Shown here: one piece after another, positions 33,816-42,267 of the stretch
Position numbering within the stretch: the first letter of the stretch is position 1
Layout of the letters: each line of letters starts with the position of its first letter
From: CAZPUS01 sp964589825
GTDB taxonomy: Bacteria; Fibrobacterota; Chitinivibrionia; Chitinivibrionales; WJKA01
NCBI GenBank assembly: GCA_964589825.1
Contig: CAZPUS010000011.1
Coordinates: 19,195 to 83,194, forward strand
Length of the DNA: 64,000 nucleotides
Direction: 5' to 3'
Notes under the pieces: generated by a model
The model's input: the letters and a program-made list of their open reading frames with translations, nothing else
What the model was told of the DNA's origin: nothing
The model's database searches: none
Translations under genes and position numbers: made by a program

Positions 33816-36050
33816 TTATGATGACCCTTCAGAAACATGTACTGCCCCGATAAGTTCTCCGTACTCCCCGTTTCCGTACAGCCGCGTGTACGTCCAGTAA
33901 TTTGCCAGTACCTTCTTTACATACTTTCGGGTTTCACTATAGGAGATATTTTCCACGAATATGTCGAAGGAGCAGCCTTTGTTGGCATTGTACCAGCGGC
34001 TTGCATTGCCGGGCCCGGCGTTGTAGGCGGAAAGTGCAAGGACTTTGTTGTTGTCGTATTTGTCCAGAAGCATACCCAGATAATAGGTGCCGAATTTTAC
34101 ATTGTACTTTCCGTGGTATAATGAGTCGACCGCATATTGTGTTTCGCCCAGTGTTTGTGCCACATCCTTGGCGGTATAGGGCATGAGCTGCATGAGTCCT
34201 ATCGCACCCACCGGAGAGACGATTTCCATGTCGAAAATGCTTTCCTGGCGCATTACTGAGTAGACCAGAAGCGGATCAACGCCATGGGTACGCGCATGTG
34301 ATATCACCGTGGATTTGAAGGGTGTTGGGTACAGCATTTTATAGAGCCGGCGGGGCATGTTCGGACGGGTATGCAGAGGCACGTTCCAGTATATTTCCCT
34401 GGTACTTCTGTACGAATAGGTGGGATTGCGATAATAGGAGAAGACGTGCGCCAGAAAAAACTGCAGGCGCCTGTTGTTCTGATAGGTGTAGGAAAGCGGA
34501 TTAAGATAATATTCTGACTGCGTCTCCAGACCGCACAAGGCAAGCTGTGTACCCGCATAAAGCCGTGCACTGTCTGTCGGAGTGAGAGAGGCGCCGTTTT
34601 CTCCTCCGCTGTGGTTAACGAGCCAGTCCAGTGCCGCAGAATCGCTCTCTACCGCCGAGAATGCCGGGATATGAGATGAATCTCTCATGATGTAGAGCAT
34701 TTCCCGTGCGCGGTAGGAGTAATAATCGGTTATTGAGTACGAGAAGATCTTTCTGAGTGACTGCGATGCGTGCTCATACCGGTGCAGTCTGAACAGAGAT
34801 TTTGCCTTCCAGTAATATGCGCCGCACCGCAGGCTGGATCGGGGATAGGTCCTAATAAAAGAGTCGAAGTGTGCGCGTGCTTTTTCATACTTTTCGAGTT
34901 TATAGTAGCATAACCCGGCCCGGAAAAACGCATCATCGGCTTTTGAACTGTGACCGTAACGCTGGTGCAGTGTAGTAAAAAGCTGGGCTGCGCCATCCAG
35001 ATTTCCGCTCTCTTCTTTCTGCCAGGCGCGATACCACAGGATATTTGCGGTCATTGCGTGGCGGGGGAATTTTTCGATATGCATATCGTACCAGTGGGTC
35101 GATCTGGCTCGCTGCCCGATATATCGGTAGTTTCGGGCAAGGGTTATGATAATTTCAGGCACCGCGGAAAATTCCTCGAGATAGGTCTTTGCCCATCGTA
35201 TCGATTTATGATAATTTTTCAGCTTGTAATTGAGTCGGCAGCGATATTCGAGATATTCACGACGTGAAACCGAGGCGTTGAAATCGGCTCGATCCAGCGC
35301 GTTATGCAGCCATCTGCTGGCGATATCGTATTTCCGGCATTTACAGAAGTATTCGGACAGCTGAAAAAGGCGGGCGGTGGAAAAGGCAGAGTCGGGGATA
35401 TCACACGCATCGATTTTGCTTACCAAGCTGCATATATGCGCCTGCGCATTCATAGCACCCAGCTTCGAAAGAAGGCTGTCGAGTTTGTCCCATCTGCGTG
35501 TTTCGACCATGTCGTCAATCAGATTTTGCAGCACATTTTTGGCGCTGCGCACCGGTTCGGTGGCAAAAAAGGCATAATTGAACCAGCGAAGCCGGGCCCG
35601 AAGCGACGAGTCGCGGTTGGCATGCGCGAAGATATGTTTTTGCAAATGAATCTTATACCGGTAGGGTATCGGCTGTGATGCCGCGCTTCGATAGGCGCTG
35701 ATCGCATAATCGGTACCGTGCAGCTGCTGCTGTGCACGGCCGATGTGTTCATAGGCACACGGCATCAGCGCACTGTGTGTGCGGGCACTTTTTTTTAGGT
35801 AGTGAAGTGCTTCGTGATACTTGTGTGTGTTGAGATAGGCGATACCGAGCGTGAAGCTACGTCCTGCAGAGTCGGTTATTACACTGTCCGCCTGCATGAG
35901 GGCAATTGCTGCGTCATAATCGCCGTGCGCCATTTGCTGCGCACCGGTTTCGTACACCGGGCACAGCCCGAAGGCATCAAGCGACAGTGCTCCGCAGAGA
36001 CCGACAGCGCTCAGAACTATCGATACAGTTGAATAGAGTGTTCGGTGCAT
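33816..36050 (-). CDS. lytic transglycosylase with TPR-type helical repeats (Slt70-like)
   Basis: Periplasmic murein lytic transglycosylase that cleaves peptidoglycan glycan strands. Signal peptide at residues ~1-25, then ~500 residues of helical repeats (TPR/SEL-like) and a C-terminal SLT domain. Catalytic Glu is in VMRQESIF (about 602), with VGAIGLMQLMPYT and ALSAYNAGPGN as substrate-binding motifs. 744 aa, longer than Slt70 (about 645). The presence of TPR regions in front of the lysozyme-like domain is the classic Slt arrangement. Leftward, single gene. Confidence 0.93.
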   Translation of the reverse strand: MHRTLYSTVSIVLSAVGLCGALSLDAFGLCPVYETGAQQMAHGDYDAAIALMQADSVITDSAGRSFTLGIAYLNTHKYHEALHYLKKSARTHSALMPCAYEHIGRAQQQLHGTDYAISAYRSAASQPIPYRYKIHLQKHIFAHANRDSSLRARLRWFNYAFFATEPVRSAKNVLQNLIDDMVETRRWDKLDSLLSKLGAMNAQAHICSLVSKIDACDIPDSAFSTARLFQLSEYFCKCRKYDIASRWLHNALDRADFNASVSRREYLEYRCRLNYKLKNYHKSIRWAKTYLEEFSAVPEIIITLARNYRYIGQRARSTHWYDMHIEKFPRHAMTANILWYRAWQKEESGNLDGAAQLFTTLHQRYGHSSKADDAFFRAGLCYYKLEKYEKARAHFDSFIRTYPRSSLRCGAYYWKAKSLFRLHRYEHASQSLRKIFSYSITDYYSYRAREMLYIMRDSSHIPAFSAVESDSAALDWLVNHSGGENGASLTPTDSARLYAGTQLALCGLETQSEYYLNPLSYTYQNNRRLQFFLAHVFSYYRNPTYSYRSTREIYWNVPLHTRPNMPRRLYKMLYPTPFKSTVISHARTHGVDPLLVYSVMRQESIFDMEIVSPVGAIGLMQLMPYTAKDVAQTLGETQYAVDSLYHGKYNVKFGTYYLGMLLDKYDNNKVLALSAYNAGPGNASRWYNANKGCSFDIFVENISYSETRKYVKKVLANYWTYTRLYGNGEYGELIGAVHVSEGSS

Positions 36051-36181
36051 ACTATCCCGTTACTGCCGTCAGGCATTGAATGCCCTTGATTGGTTTTTGG
36101 ATGTAGCGTATTTCTGTTATATATAGTACGTATACGCCATATAAAAATATTATTTTGCATCGGGTGGTATTGGTGAATTGG

Positions 36182-36345
36182 ACCTAAATTGAGTGATTTT
36201 GTTTGCGCAATTTACTGCAATCCGCACTACTCTTAATTTTCTCCAAAAGCATGAGACAACCAGCACACTTGCTCCATGGTTTTCGAGAACACAATAGCAG
36301 CACTGCTCACCGCAGCTTTCATCAATACAACCTCTCAATTTAGGC
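36182..36345 (+). repeat. 163-bp palindromic element, copy 9
   Basis: Starts ACCTAAATTGAGTGATTTTG and ends ACCTCTCAATTTAGGC. Its last ~11 bases overlap the 3' end of the glycosyltransferase gene and supply its stop codon. Confidence 0.9.
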
Positions 36346-37492
36346 TGGATGTAATATCCCGGTACAGTTTTTCAAGCTGGATGCGGGCATTGAAATAATT
36401 ACGTATCCTTTGGTATGCACGCGCCCCATCTTTGCGGATATATTCGGGATGAGCGGCATAGCGGCACAGCGCATCCGCAAAGCGCTGCGTGTCACCGTAT
36501 GGCACCAGGATACCGGTTTGCGCGTGCTCGATGATTTCGGTTACTCCCCCCGAATCAAACGCAATGGAAGGCAGCGCGCAGGCGCCGGCTTCCGCCACCA
36601 CACGGCCGAACGGTTCGTTGCGTGACGCAATGCAGAACACATCATGGGAGCGCAGCGTGGCAGTTACTTCACTGGTAAACGGTTGGAGTATACAGCAATT
36701 CCCCAGTCCGTGTCTTTCAATTTGTTGTTGCAGCATTTGTCGGTATTGCTGTGGCCAATATGCCGTGTCGCCCACAATGGAGAGTGTGATACCGGTAGCC
36801 TCTGCGCATCGTGAATATGCGTCGGCGAATGCATCGATAAGCAGATGGCAGCCCTTCCAGGGTACCACGCGGCCCAGATAAATAAACCTGACCGTGTTGT
36901 CGTTGCGCCGTTGTGGTGTGGTGGGCTCAGGCAGGTGTACGCCGTTGTATATTACCCGTGCATGATTCTGAAGCGGCGGTGCCAGGTTTTTTTTTACGTG
37001 CGTACTTATTGCGATAAGGTGACACCGCTCTCTACGGGGGAACAAAAGCTCGTAAAGCCGTCTTACCCGCTGTCCGGGCTCGAAAAGCTCCCGCATATGA
37101 ATAAAATACGTCGGTTTTTTGAGAACGCGGGCCGTGCACATAACGAGTATATGCGCTTTGGGCACGTTTGCATGAATGATATCAGGATGCAGACGTTGCA
37201 TAGTCCTGCCCGCTGCGATGCAATAGCGAAAATACGAAAAAAGTGCAAAGAGACGCACCGGGTGCGTCAAAACCAAACCGTCTCTGCGCAGCCCTTCGAT
37301 ACTGCGGCTGCAGGGGATCACATGGCACTCGATCCCAAGTTCGTGAGCCTGTTGTGTCAGCGCGCCTTTTTCGGACGTGATCAGATGAAGCCGGTGATTA
37401 CCGGTTTCGGCAAAGTATCGAAGAATATCCAGCAGAGATTTTTCGGCTCCTCCGATTCGTCGTGCCCAGTGATTGACGAACACGAAAGTCAT
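36335..37492 (-). CDS. glycosyltransferase family 4
   Basis: Retaining GT-B glycosyltransferase, probably adding a sugar to the exopolysaccharide repeat unit at the inner membrane. The N-terminal Gly-rich RRIGGAEKSL loop, the C-terminal sugar-nucleotide motif FIYLGRVVPWKGCHLLIDA and the E-x7-E region NEPFGRVVAEAG are visible. ATG 37492 overlaps the upstream stop as ATGA, with GGAG nine bases upstream, so I prefer it to ATG 37507. The last codons, including the TGA, lie in the palindromic element. 385 aa. Last gene of the locus. Confidence 0.88.
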   Translation of the reverse strand: MTFVFVNHWARRIGGAEKSLLDILRYFAETGNHRLHLITSEKGALTQQAHELGIECHVIPCSRSIEGLRRDGLVLTHPVRLFALFSYFRYCIAAGRTMQRLHPDIIHANVPKAHILVMCTARVLKKPTYFIHMRELFEPGQRVRRLYELLFPRRERCHLIAISTHVKKNLAPPLQNHARVIYNGVHLPEPTTPQRRNDNTVRFIYLGRVVPWKGCHLLIDAFADAYSRCAEATGITLSIVGDTAYWPQQYRQMLQQQIERHGLGNCCILQPFTSEVTATLRSHDVFCIASRNEPFGRVVAEAGACALPSIAFDSGGVTEIIEHAQTGILVPYGDTQRFADALCRYAAHPEYIRKDGARAYQRIRNYFNARIQLEKLYRDITSSLN

Positions 37493-38595
37493 GCCGCGGT
37501 ACTCCATAAAAAACGATTCAGAACACGCTCATAGCCGCATTTGACAAGTCGTGTGTACAATTCGCTGTCATGGTAGAGCCTTTGCAAATGTGCGGCACAT
37601 TCTTCGCTGTTTCCGGCCGGAAAAACAAGCCCGCACTCGCCAACTGCATCGGGAAGACCACCGGCATTGCTTGCGATCACCGCCCTGCCGTGTGCCATGG
37701 CTTCAAGCGCGGTAATGCCGAAGCCTTCTGTTTCGTGTGAAGTCTCGATCGATGGGACCACACACACATGGGCCTGACGGTAAAGCTCTTCTTTTTCCTG
37801 TTCGTCTACCGACGTCTCGAGTGTAATACGCTCTCTGAAGCCGCTTTTTTCTATACGCTCGCGAAGCGGCTTTTCCAAGGGCCCCTCTCCGGCCAGAATC
37901 AGCCGCCATGGGATATCAAAGCGGCATAATTCGCAGGCCCTGATGAGGATGTTCTGCCCCTTTACTTTTACCAACCGGCCCAGGCAGAGAATAATATATG
38001 GATCGAATGCCATCGATTCGGATTGTATGCGTCCCGGATCCAGATCTCTGCGTTTTGTGAGTACTGCGGGGGGTATATCGAGACGGGGAGGAACGTGTCG
38101 TGTCGCCGTGTCTATCCCGAGCCGAAAGATTAGGGACTCGGTGTATGATCCGAGTACATAGATAAGCGAAGCCCGTTGCATTGCCCGACGAAGCAGGGCG
38201 GGGTATATACCCCATCGCCCTGCATGCAGCAGTTCGGTACCGTAGGTGTACACACGATACGATACAGGCATAAAAAAGGAACAGATGAATGGTATCAGAG
38301 CTGCATAGATATTTCCGCATTCCGTGACAGGCTGGGCATGCCGATGCCGGCGAATACAACGCATATACACACGCAAAAGAGAGGGAAGCGACAATTTTTT
38401 GTTAACTCCGGACGCAAAGTTGGAAACGAACCTTATCCGCGCCGAGTATGAACCCGGTTTTGCCGGGGGCGGTGTATATGCACAGCCGACAAGGACGATG
38501 TCATCGCTTTCATAGCGGTATTTTACTATATCCTTCAGATATGTCTGAATGCCACCTCGTTGTGGAGGGAAATCGAGTGTGAGAAGAATTTTCAT
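37489..38595 (-). CDS. glycosyltransferase family 4
   Basis: GT-B glycosyltransferase of the exopolysaccharide locus. It starts MKILLTLDFPPQRGGIQTYL, with the Gly-rich acceptor loop. The C-terminal half has IILCLGRLVKVKGQNILI and the E-x7-E motif TEGFGITALEAMAHG. 368 aa. Its start abuts the stop of the Wzy-like gene (TGA then ATG), implying coupled translation, and its end shares ATGA with the next glycosyltransferase. Confidence 0.9.
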   Translation of the reverse strand: MKILLTLDFPPQRGGIQTYLKDIVKYRYESDDIVLVGCAYTPPPAKPGSYSARIRFVSNFASGVNKKLSLPSLLRVYMRCIRRHRHAQPVTECGNIYAALIPFICSFFMPVSYRVYTYGTELLHAGRWGIYPALLRRAMQRASLIYVLGSYTESLIFRLGIDTATRHVPPRLDIPPAVLTKRRDLDPGRIQSESMAFDPYIILCLGRLVKVKGQNILIRACELCRFDIPWRLILAGEGPLEKPLRERIEKSGFRERITLETSVDEQEKEELYRQAHVCVVPSIETSHETEGFGITALEAMAHGRAVIASNAGGLPDAVGECGLVFPAGNSEECAAHLQRLYHDSELYTRLVKCGYERVLNRFLWSTAA

Positions 38596-40101
38596 TCACC
38601 CATTCTCCCGTGAATTATCACTTAATTCAACACCGTACGGTAGTGCGCCGGTTCGCTGATCGAGTGCATACCGCATAAGTACACCGTTAAAAAACCAGAA
38701 ATAGAACGTGCCGGGAAAGTAGTGGATGTGCGTTCCGGTAATGCTTATCACAAAAAAGACGATATTCATCACGGCAATACCTTTTATCAGACTGCGGGAA
38801 AAAGAAGGTGTGAGCAGATGCGGCAGCTTAAGTCCGTAATAAATAAATGCGGCAAATATCGCGATAATGCCGAATGCACCGGGATAGCCGAATTCTGCCA
38901 GATAGGTAAAATAGAGCGAGTCGGTTTTCAGTGTTCCCAGGCCGCGGCCCAATATTGCATTTACCGGCGTTACCGAAAACCTGAGCATCTGATGCCATAG
39001 TTCCAATCGGGAAAGAAAGGAGTGTTCCTGAAACGGATTGAGTATGGCGGAGCTTCTTTGTGCAACGAGTGAATTAATGTGGGCCTGGTTGAGTACTTGT
39101 TGACTCAGTACAGGGTCGCCGAGTAACCCCCCGGCGCTGTCCCCTGCGGTAAAACCCATAATTACGTTATAGCCGGCATAGAGAAGGGCTATAAGACAAA
39201 TAATCAGGATCTTTCGGGGAAGGTTTTTCATGTTGACGATAAAGATCCATAGCAGCATACTTCCGATAAGTCCGATCCAGTTGGATCGTACCGAAGTGAT
39301 AAGAATGCCGTAGGCCATGAGGGGGAAGCACAACAGGAGAAGAGCTCGTATATTCTTTCGGGTCGCAGTTGTCCATAAGATACACGATCCGATGAGTGAA
39401 AGCTGTGCATAATCCGCAAGTACTACAGGTGCCTTGAAAAACGAAAAGGGGCGGATGATGTCTTCTACAAAAAGTGTCGAAAAATCGATGGTTGATAGCC
39501 AGATGTTTTCCGCTTCACTGTATCCTATGTACAGTTGTTTCATACCGTAAGCAACGGCAAGAGCCCCGATTATTACGGTAAGGCGCCACAGCCATTTCAG
39601 ATGGATATGGTGGTAGGCGTACACCATCCCGATGAAAAAGAAGAATACGGGCGGTCCGTAGAACTTGAATTTCATTATCGAGACAGATACGGAGCTTATA
39701 TTAAAAGCGAATACCCGAAAAAGCATGTAGCCTGCATAGAACAGCATAAGACCGAGGCATAATCTGTACCCGGTTCCCTTTTGCCAGTAATTTTTGAAAT
39801 GAAAAAAGAGTGCAGCAAGCATAAGGACCAGAAACGATTCCTCGAAAACAAGAAGCGGATCATTGGTTGGGCGTGCATATACAAGGTAATACAGGCGCCT
39901 GATATGCCCGACAAACGGCATTCCGATAACCAGTATATACATGCCGATAACCGGACGCTGAAATATGGGCCAGGCGGCCAGCAGCACGAGTGCGCCCATA
40001 AACTGTGTACGCGTAGGGATATGAATGAGGTGATACGCGATGAAATTGGCGGCTGCGATTATTCCGGCATATAGGAGAAATCGAATCAAAGCGTTTTTCA
40101 T
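38596..40101 (-). CDS. O-antigen polymerase/ligase-like membrane protein (Wzy or WaaL type)
   Basis: 501-aa integral membrane protein with about 11-12 predicted helices and a larger periplasmic loop near residues 320-380. The segment GILITSVRSNWIGLIGSML fits the conserved Arg-rich region of Wzy_C/O-antigen ligase proteins. It should polymerise or ligate repeat units in the periplasm; which role is not clear from sequence. Overlaps the upstream glycosyltransferase by ATGA. Confidence 0.75.
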   Translation of the reverse strand: MKNALIRFLLYAGIIAAANFIAYHLIHIPTRTQFMGALVLLAAWPIFQRPVIGMYILVIGMPFVGHIRRLYYLVYARPTNDPLLVFEESFLVLMLAALFFHFKNYWQKGTGYRLCLGLMLFYAGYMLFRVFAFNISSVSVSIMKFKFYGPPVFFFFIGMVYAYHHIHLKWLWRLTVIIGALAVAYGMKQLYIGYSEAENIWLSTIDFSTLFVEDIIRPFSFFKAPVVLADYAQLSLIGSCILWTTATRKNIRALLLLCFPLMAYGILITSVRSNWIGLIGSMLLWIFIVNMKNLPRKILIICLIALLYAGYNVIMGFTAGDSAGGLLGDPVLSQQVLNQAHINSLVAQRSSAILNPFQEHSFLSRLELWHQMLRFSVTPVNAILGRGLGTLKTDSLYFTYLAEFGYPGAFGIIAIFAAFIYYGLKLPHLLTPSFSRSLIKGIAVMNIVFFVISITGTHIHYFPGTFYFWFFNGVLMRYALDQRTGALPYGVELSDNSRENG

Positions 40102-41171
40102 GTATGACTACTCCTGCACATCCGTTTACGGGTATTTTCTGCACGTTGCAGTTGTCGGTAGACCATTTCGTAGGCGTGAGCCGTGCGGGATATATCATAT
40201 TGCGATACGGTCTCTGCTCCTGCAGCGGTCAGTCGTTGTCTCAGTGATGGCTGTGAAAGACAGTCGGTCAGCATACGCGAGAACTCTTCGACAGTGGTGG
40301 AAAGCAGTGCATTATGGTCGTGCGTGCAAAGCGCATCGATGCCCTGGTTGCGAAGTGCCACAACGGCAGTGTTGCTTGCCATCGCTTCGAGAACCGGTAC
40401 CCCGAAGCCTTCCCAGGAGCTTGTCATACAATATATCCACGATTCGTTCCAGATGTAAAGAAGGTGCGTCCGATTTACGTGTCCCCGGTACACCACATTG
40501 GGTGCATCGACCGCTTCCGGGCCGATTACGGTCAGGATGGCATCCGGGTGATGGGGCAGTATATGCTGCTGAAACAGATCGAGCAAAATATGGCCCTGTT
40601 TTCTGCTGTTGAGATCACCGAGAAACAGCAGAGAGGGATGCGGGGATTTTGACGCATGCGCTTCTTTAAATAGCGTTAAGGGAATTCCACAGGGTATTAT
40701 ATGCGATATCCCCGGTATAGGTCGGGCGCTTTTGTGGGATATACCGATATTTTTTCTGCGTAAAAGCGAGGACCATATTTCAAAAAGAAAAAACAAACCC
40801 TGGTAAAGAGCTCTTTGATAAGAGTGTGCAAAAAGTGCTTCGTAAAACGCGGAGCCGTAAAAAGTGCGTACCGAATGTGCGTATGAGAAACAGAAATAAT
40901 CGTCTCCGTGAAAGTGTACAATATCGTAGGAATCGGTCGCAATGCGCCGAAATACCAATGCAGGAAGAAACTTGGCAAAGAGCGGGGAGCCGCTGCCTTT
41001 GGCCTGGAACCGCACATGATTGTAAAGTGCATTACCGGGACGCGGAGAAAAGGAGTAACACGTCACCACATGGCCTCGCTGCACAAGGGCATTGGCGAGC
41101 CAGTGCACCTGTACGGAAACGCCACAGGGAGCATCAGAAGGGAGTTGTTTGCTGAAAAATGCGATACGGAT
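40098..41171 (-). CDS. glycosyltransferase family 4 with apparent ATC start codon
   Basis: GT-B glycosyltransferase. The first ordinary start codon in frame is GTG 41108 (MHWLANALV), but the frame upstream reads RIAFFSKQLPSDAPCGVSVQ, the typical GT4 N-terminus. The codon that should be ATG is ATC at 41171, with GAGGA eight bases before it. No ATG, GTG or TTG lies between a TAA upstream and GTG 41108. Hence an ATC start, start-codon loss, or a sequence error. The C-terminal half has LLFLGDLNSRKQG and WEGFGVPVLEAMASN (E-x7-E). 357 aa if ATC is used. Confidence 0.8.
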   Translation of the reverse strand: MRIAFFSKQLPSDAPCGVSVQVHWLANALVQRGHVVTCYSFSPRPGNALYNHVRFQAKGSGSPLFAKFLPALVFRRIATDSYDIVHFHGDDYFCFSYAHSVRTFYGSAFYEALFAHSYQRALYQGLFFLFEIWSSLLRRKNIGISHKSARPIPGISHIIPCGIPLTLFKEAHASKSPHPSLLFLGDLNSRKQGHILLDLFQQHILPHHPDAILTVIGPEAVDAPNVVYRGHVNRTHLLYIWNESWIYCMTSSWEGFGVPVLEAMASNTAVVALRNQGIDALCTHDHNALLSTTVEEFSRMLTDCLSQPSLRQRLTAAGAETVSQYDISRTAHAYEMVYRQLQRAENTRKRMCRSSHT

Positions 41172-41179
41172 ATCTGTTT

Positions 41180-41184
41180 TCCTC
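41180..41184 (-). promoter_or_regulatory. Shine-Dalgarno supporting the ATC start at 41171
   Basis: GAGGA on the minus strand, eight bases before the ATC codon; ideal spacing. No comparable site lies before GTG 41108. Confidence 0.6.
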
Positions 41185-41310
41185 GTAACTATTTAAAAAA
41201 AGGATGAGATAACATTTGCAGTTGTTGTGCCATACACCTTTGTGTGCTATTGCATATAAAATCGGTAATCGCAATCCTGAACCCGGTTTGAAACCGGGCA
41301 GAATAGACCT

Positions 41311-42267
41311 TTAAAATATAACTATTTTCCGAAATTTTATACTCCCGTATGCCAATGCAGCAAAAAGGAGAACTGGAGATACCAGATACGAAAGCCACTC
41401 TCGCCAGAAGCGTGATGTAGCGATGCAAAATGTGCCGGTACGCGATCTCGTGCACACGGTGATGTATGCGGCATCGGCTGCACACGCCACGACAGATAGG
41501 GCCGGGGACGAGATACTGATACCGGCGGCAATTACATGTACCGCAGCAAGCAGCGCGATACTCGGTGGTATGGGTGAGCCGCGGTAGCGTCGATATCGTT
41601 GCGGGTGTTTTTTCATCAGTAAAGGATCGAACCGCCTGCGAAGGCAGTTTTTAAGGAGTTCCCACTTGTCATCCCTGAAGCGGTGTGCAACACGCATTGT
41701 CTCGCAAAAACCGATAGTGCCACCCGCGTCAATTAGCCTGAGTGCAAGATCGATATCTTCGTGCTGAAAACGAAACCGTTCGTCGAACCCGCCGATATCA
41801 CGCAACCACGTGCTTCGGTATACCATGTTGTTGGTTCGATACCCGCGCGATTCGAGCCGGGTATAGGCTTTGTAGTGTCCGCTGCAGTGAGTGGTTCCGT
41901 CAATGGACGTTTTCCCTTCCGCCCCGCACCAGTGTGGATGCAGCTGCATACAGTCAAGGCATTGCGGTGCCCAGTCCGGGGCTACCTGACAATCGTCATC
42001 CACGAAGGCGCAAAGGTTCGCATGTGCAGCCTCTATCCCTGCGTTTCGTTTTGCGGGGATAGAGGGAGAGGGCAGGTAGTGCCATTGAATATTGGGATAG
42101 TCATTGTACAACTCACGACTGTGGTAATCGGCTACTACAATGCACTGACACCGGGATTTACCGCCCTGTACGGCCTTAAAACTCGTAAGGAGCGAATCGA
42201 GGCATGTGCGGATATAGCCGGGGCGGTGAGAGGCTACTATCACACTGAGAAGGTAGTTATCGCTCAT
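41311..42267 (-). CDS. glycosyltransferase family 2
   Basis: Inverting GT-A glycosyltransferase using an NDP-sugar. LLSVIVASHRPGYIRTCLDS at the N-terminus, PAKRNAGIEAAHANLCAFVDDDCQ (metal-binding DDD), and FDERFRFQHEDIDLALRLI, the ED acceptor-base motif. The C-terminal ~80 residues are hydrophobic (two or more segments), so it may be membrane-attached. Overlaps the end of the upstream GT2-GT4 gene by 11 bases. 318 aa. Confidence 0.9.
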   Translation of the reverse strand: MSDNYLLSVIVASHRPGYIRTCLDSLLTSFKAVQGGKSRCQCIVVADYHSRELYNDYPNIQWHYLPSPSIPAKRNAGIEAAHANLCAFVDDDCQVAPDWAPQCLDCMQLHPHWCGAEGKTSIDGTTHCSGHYKAYTRLESRGYRTNNMVYRSTWLRDIGGFDERFRFQHEDIDLALRLIDAGGTIGFCETMRVAHRFRDDKWELLKNCLRRRFDPLLMKKHPQRYRRYRGSPIPPSIALLAAVHVIAAGISISSPALSVVACAADAAYITVCTRSRTGTFCIATSRFWREWLSYLVSPVLLFAALAYGSIKFRKIVIF

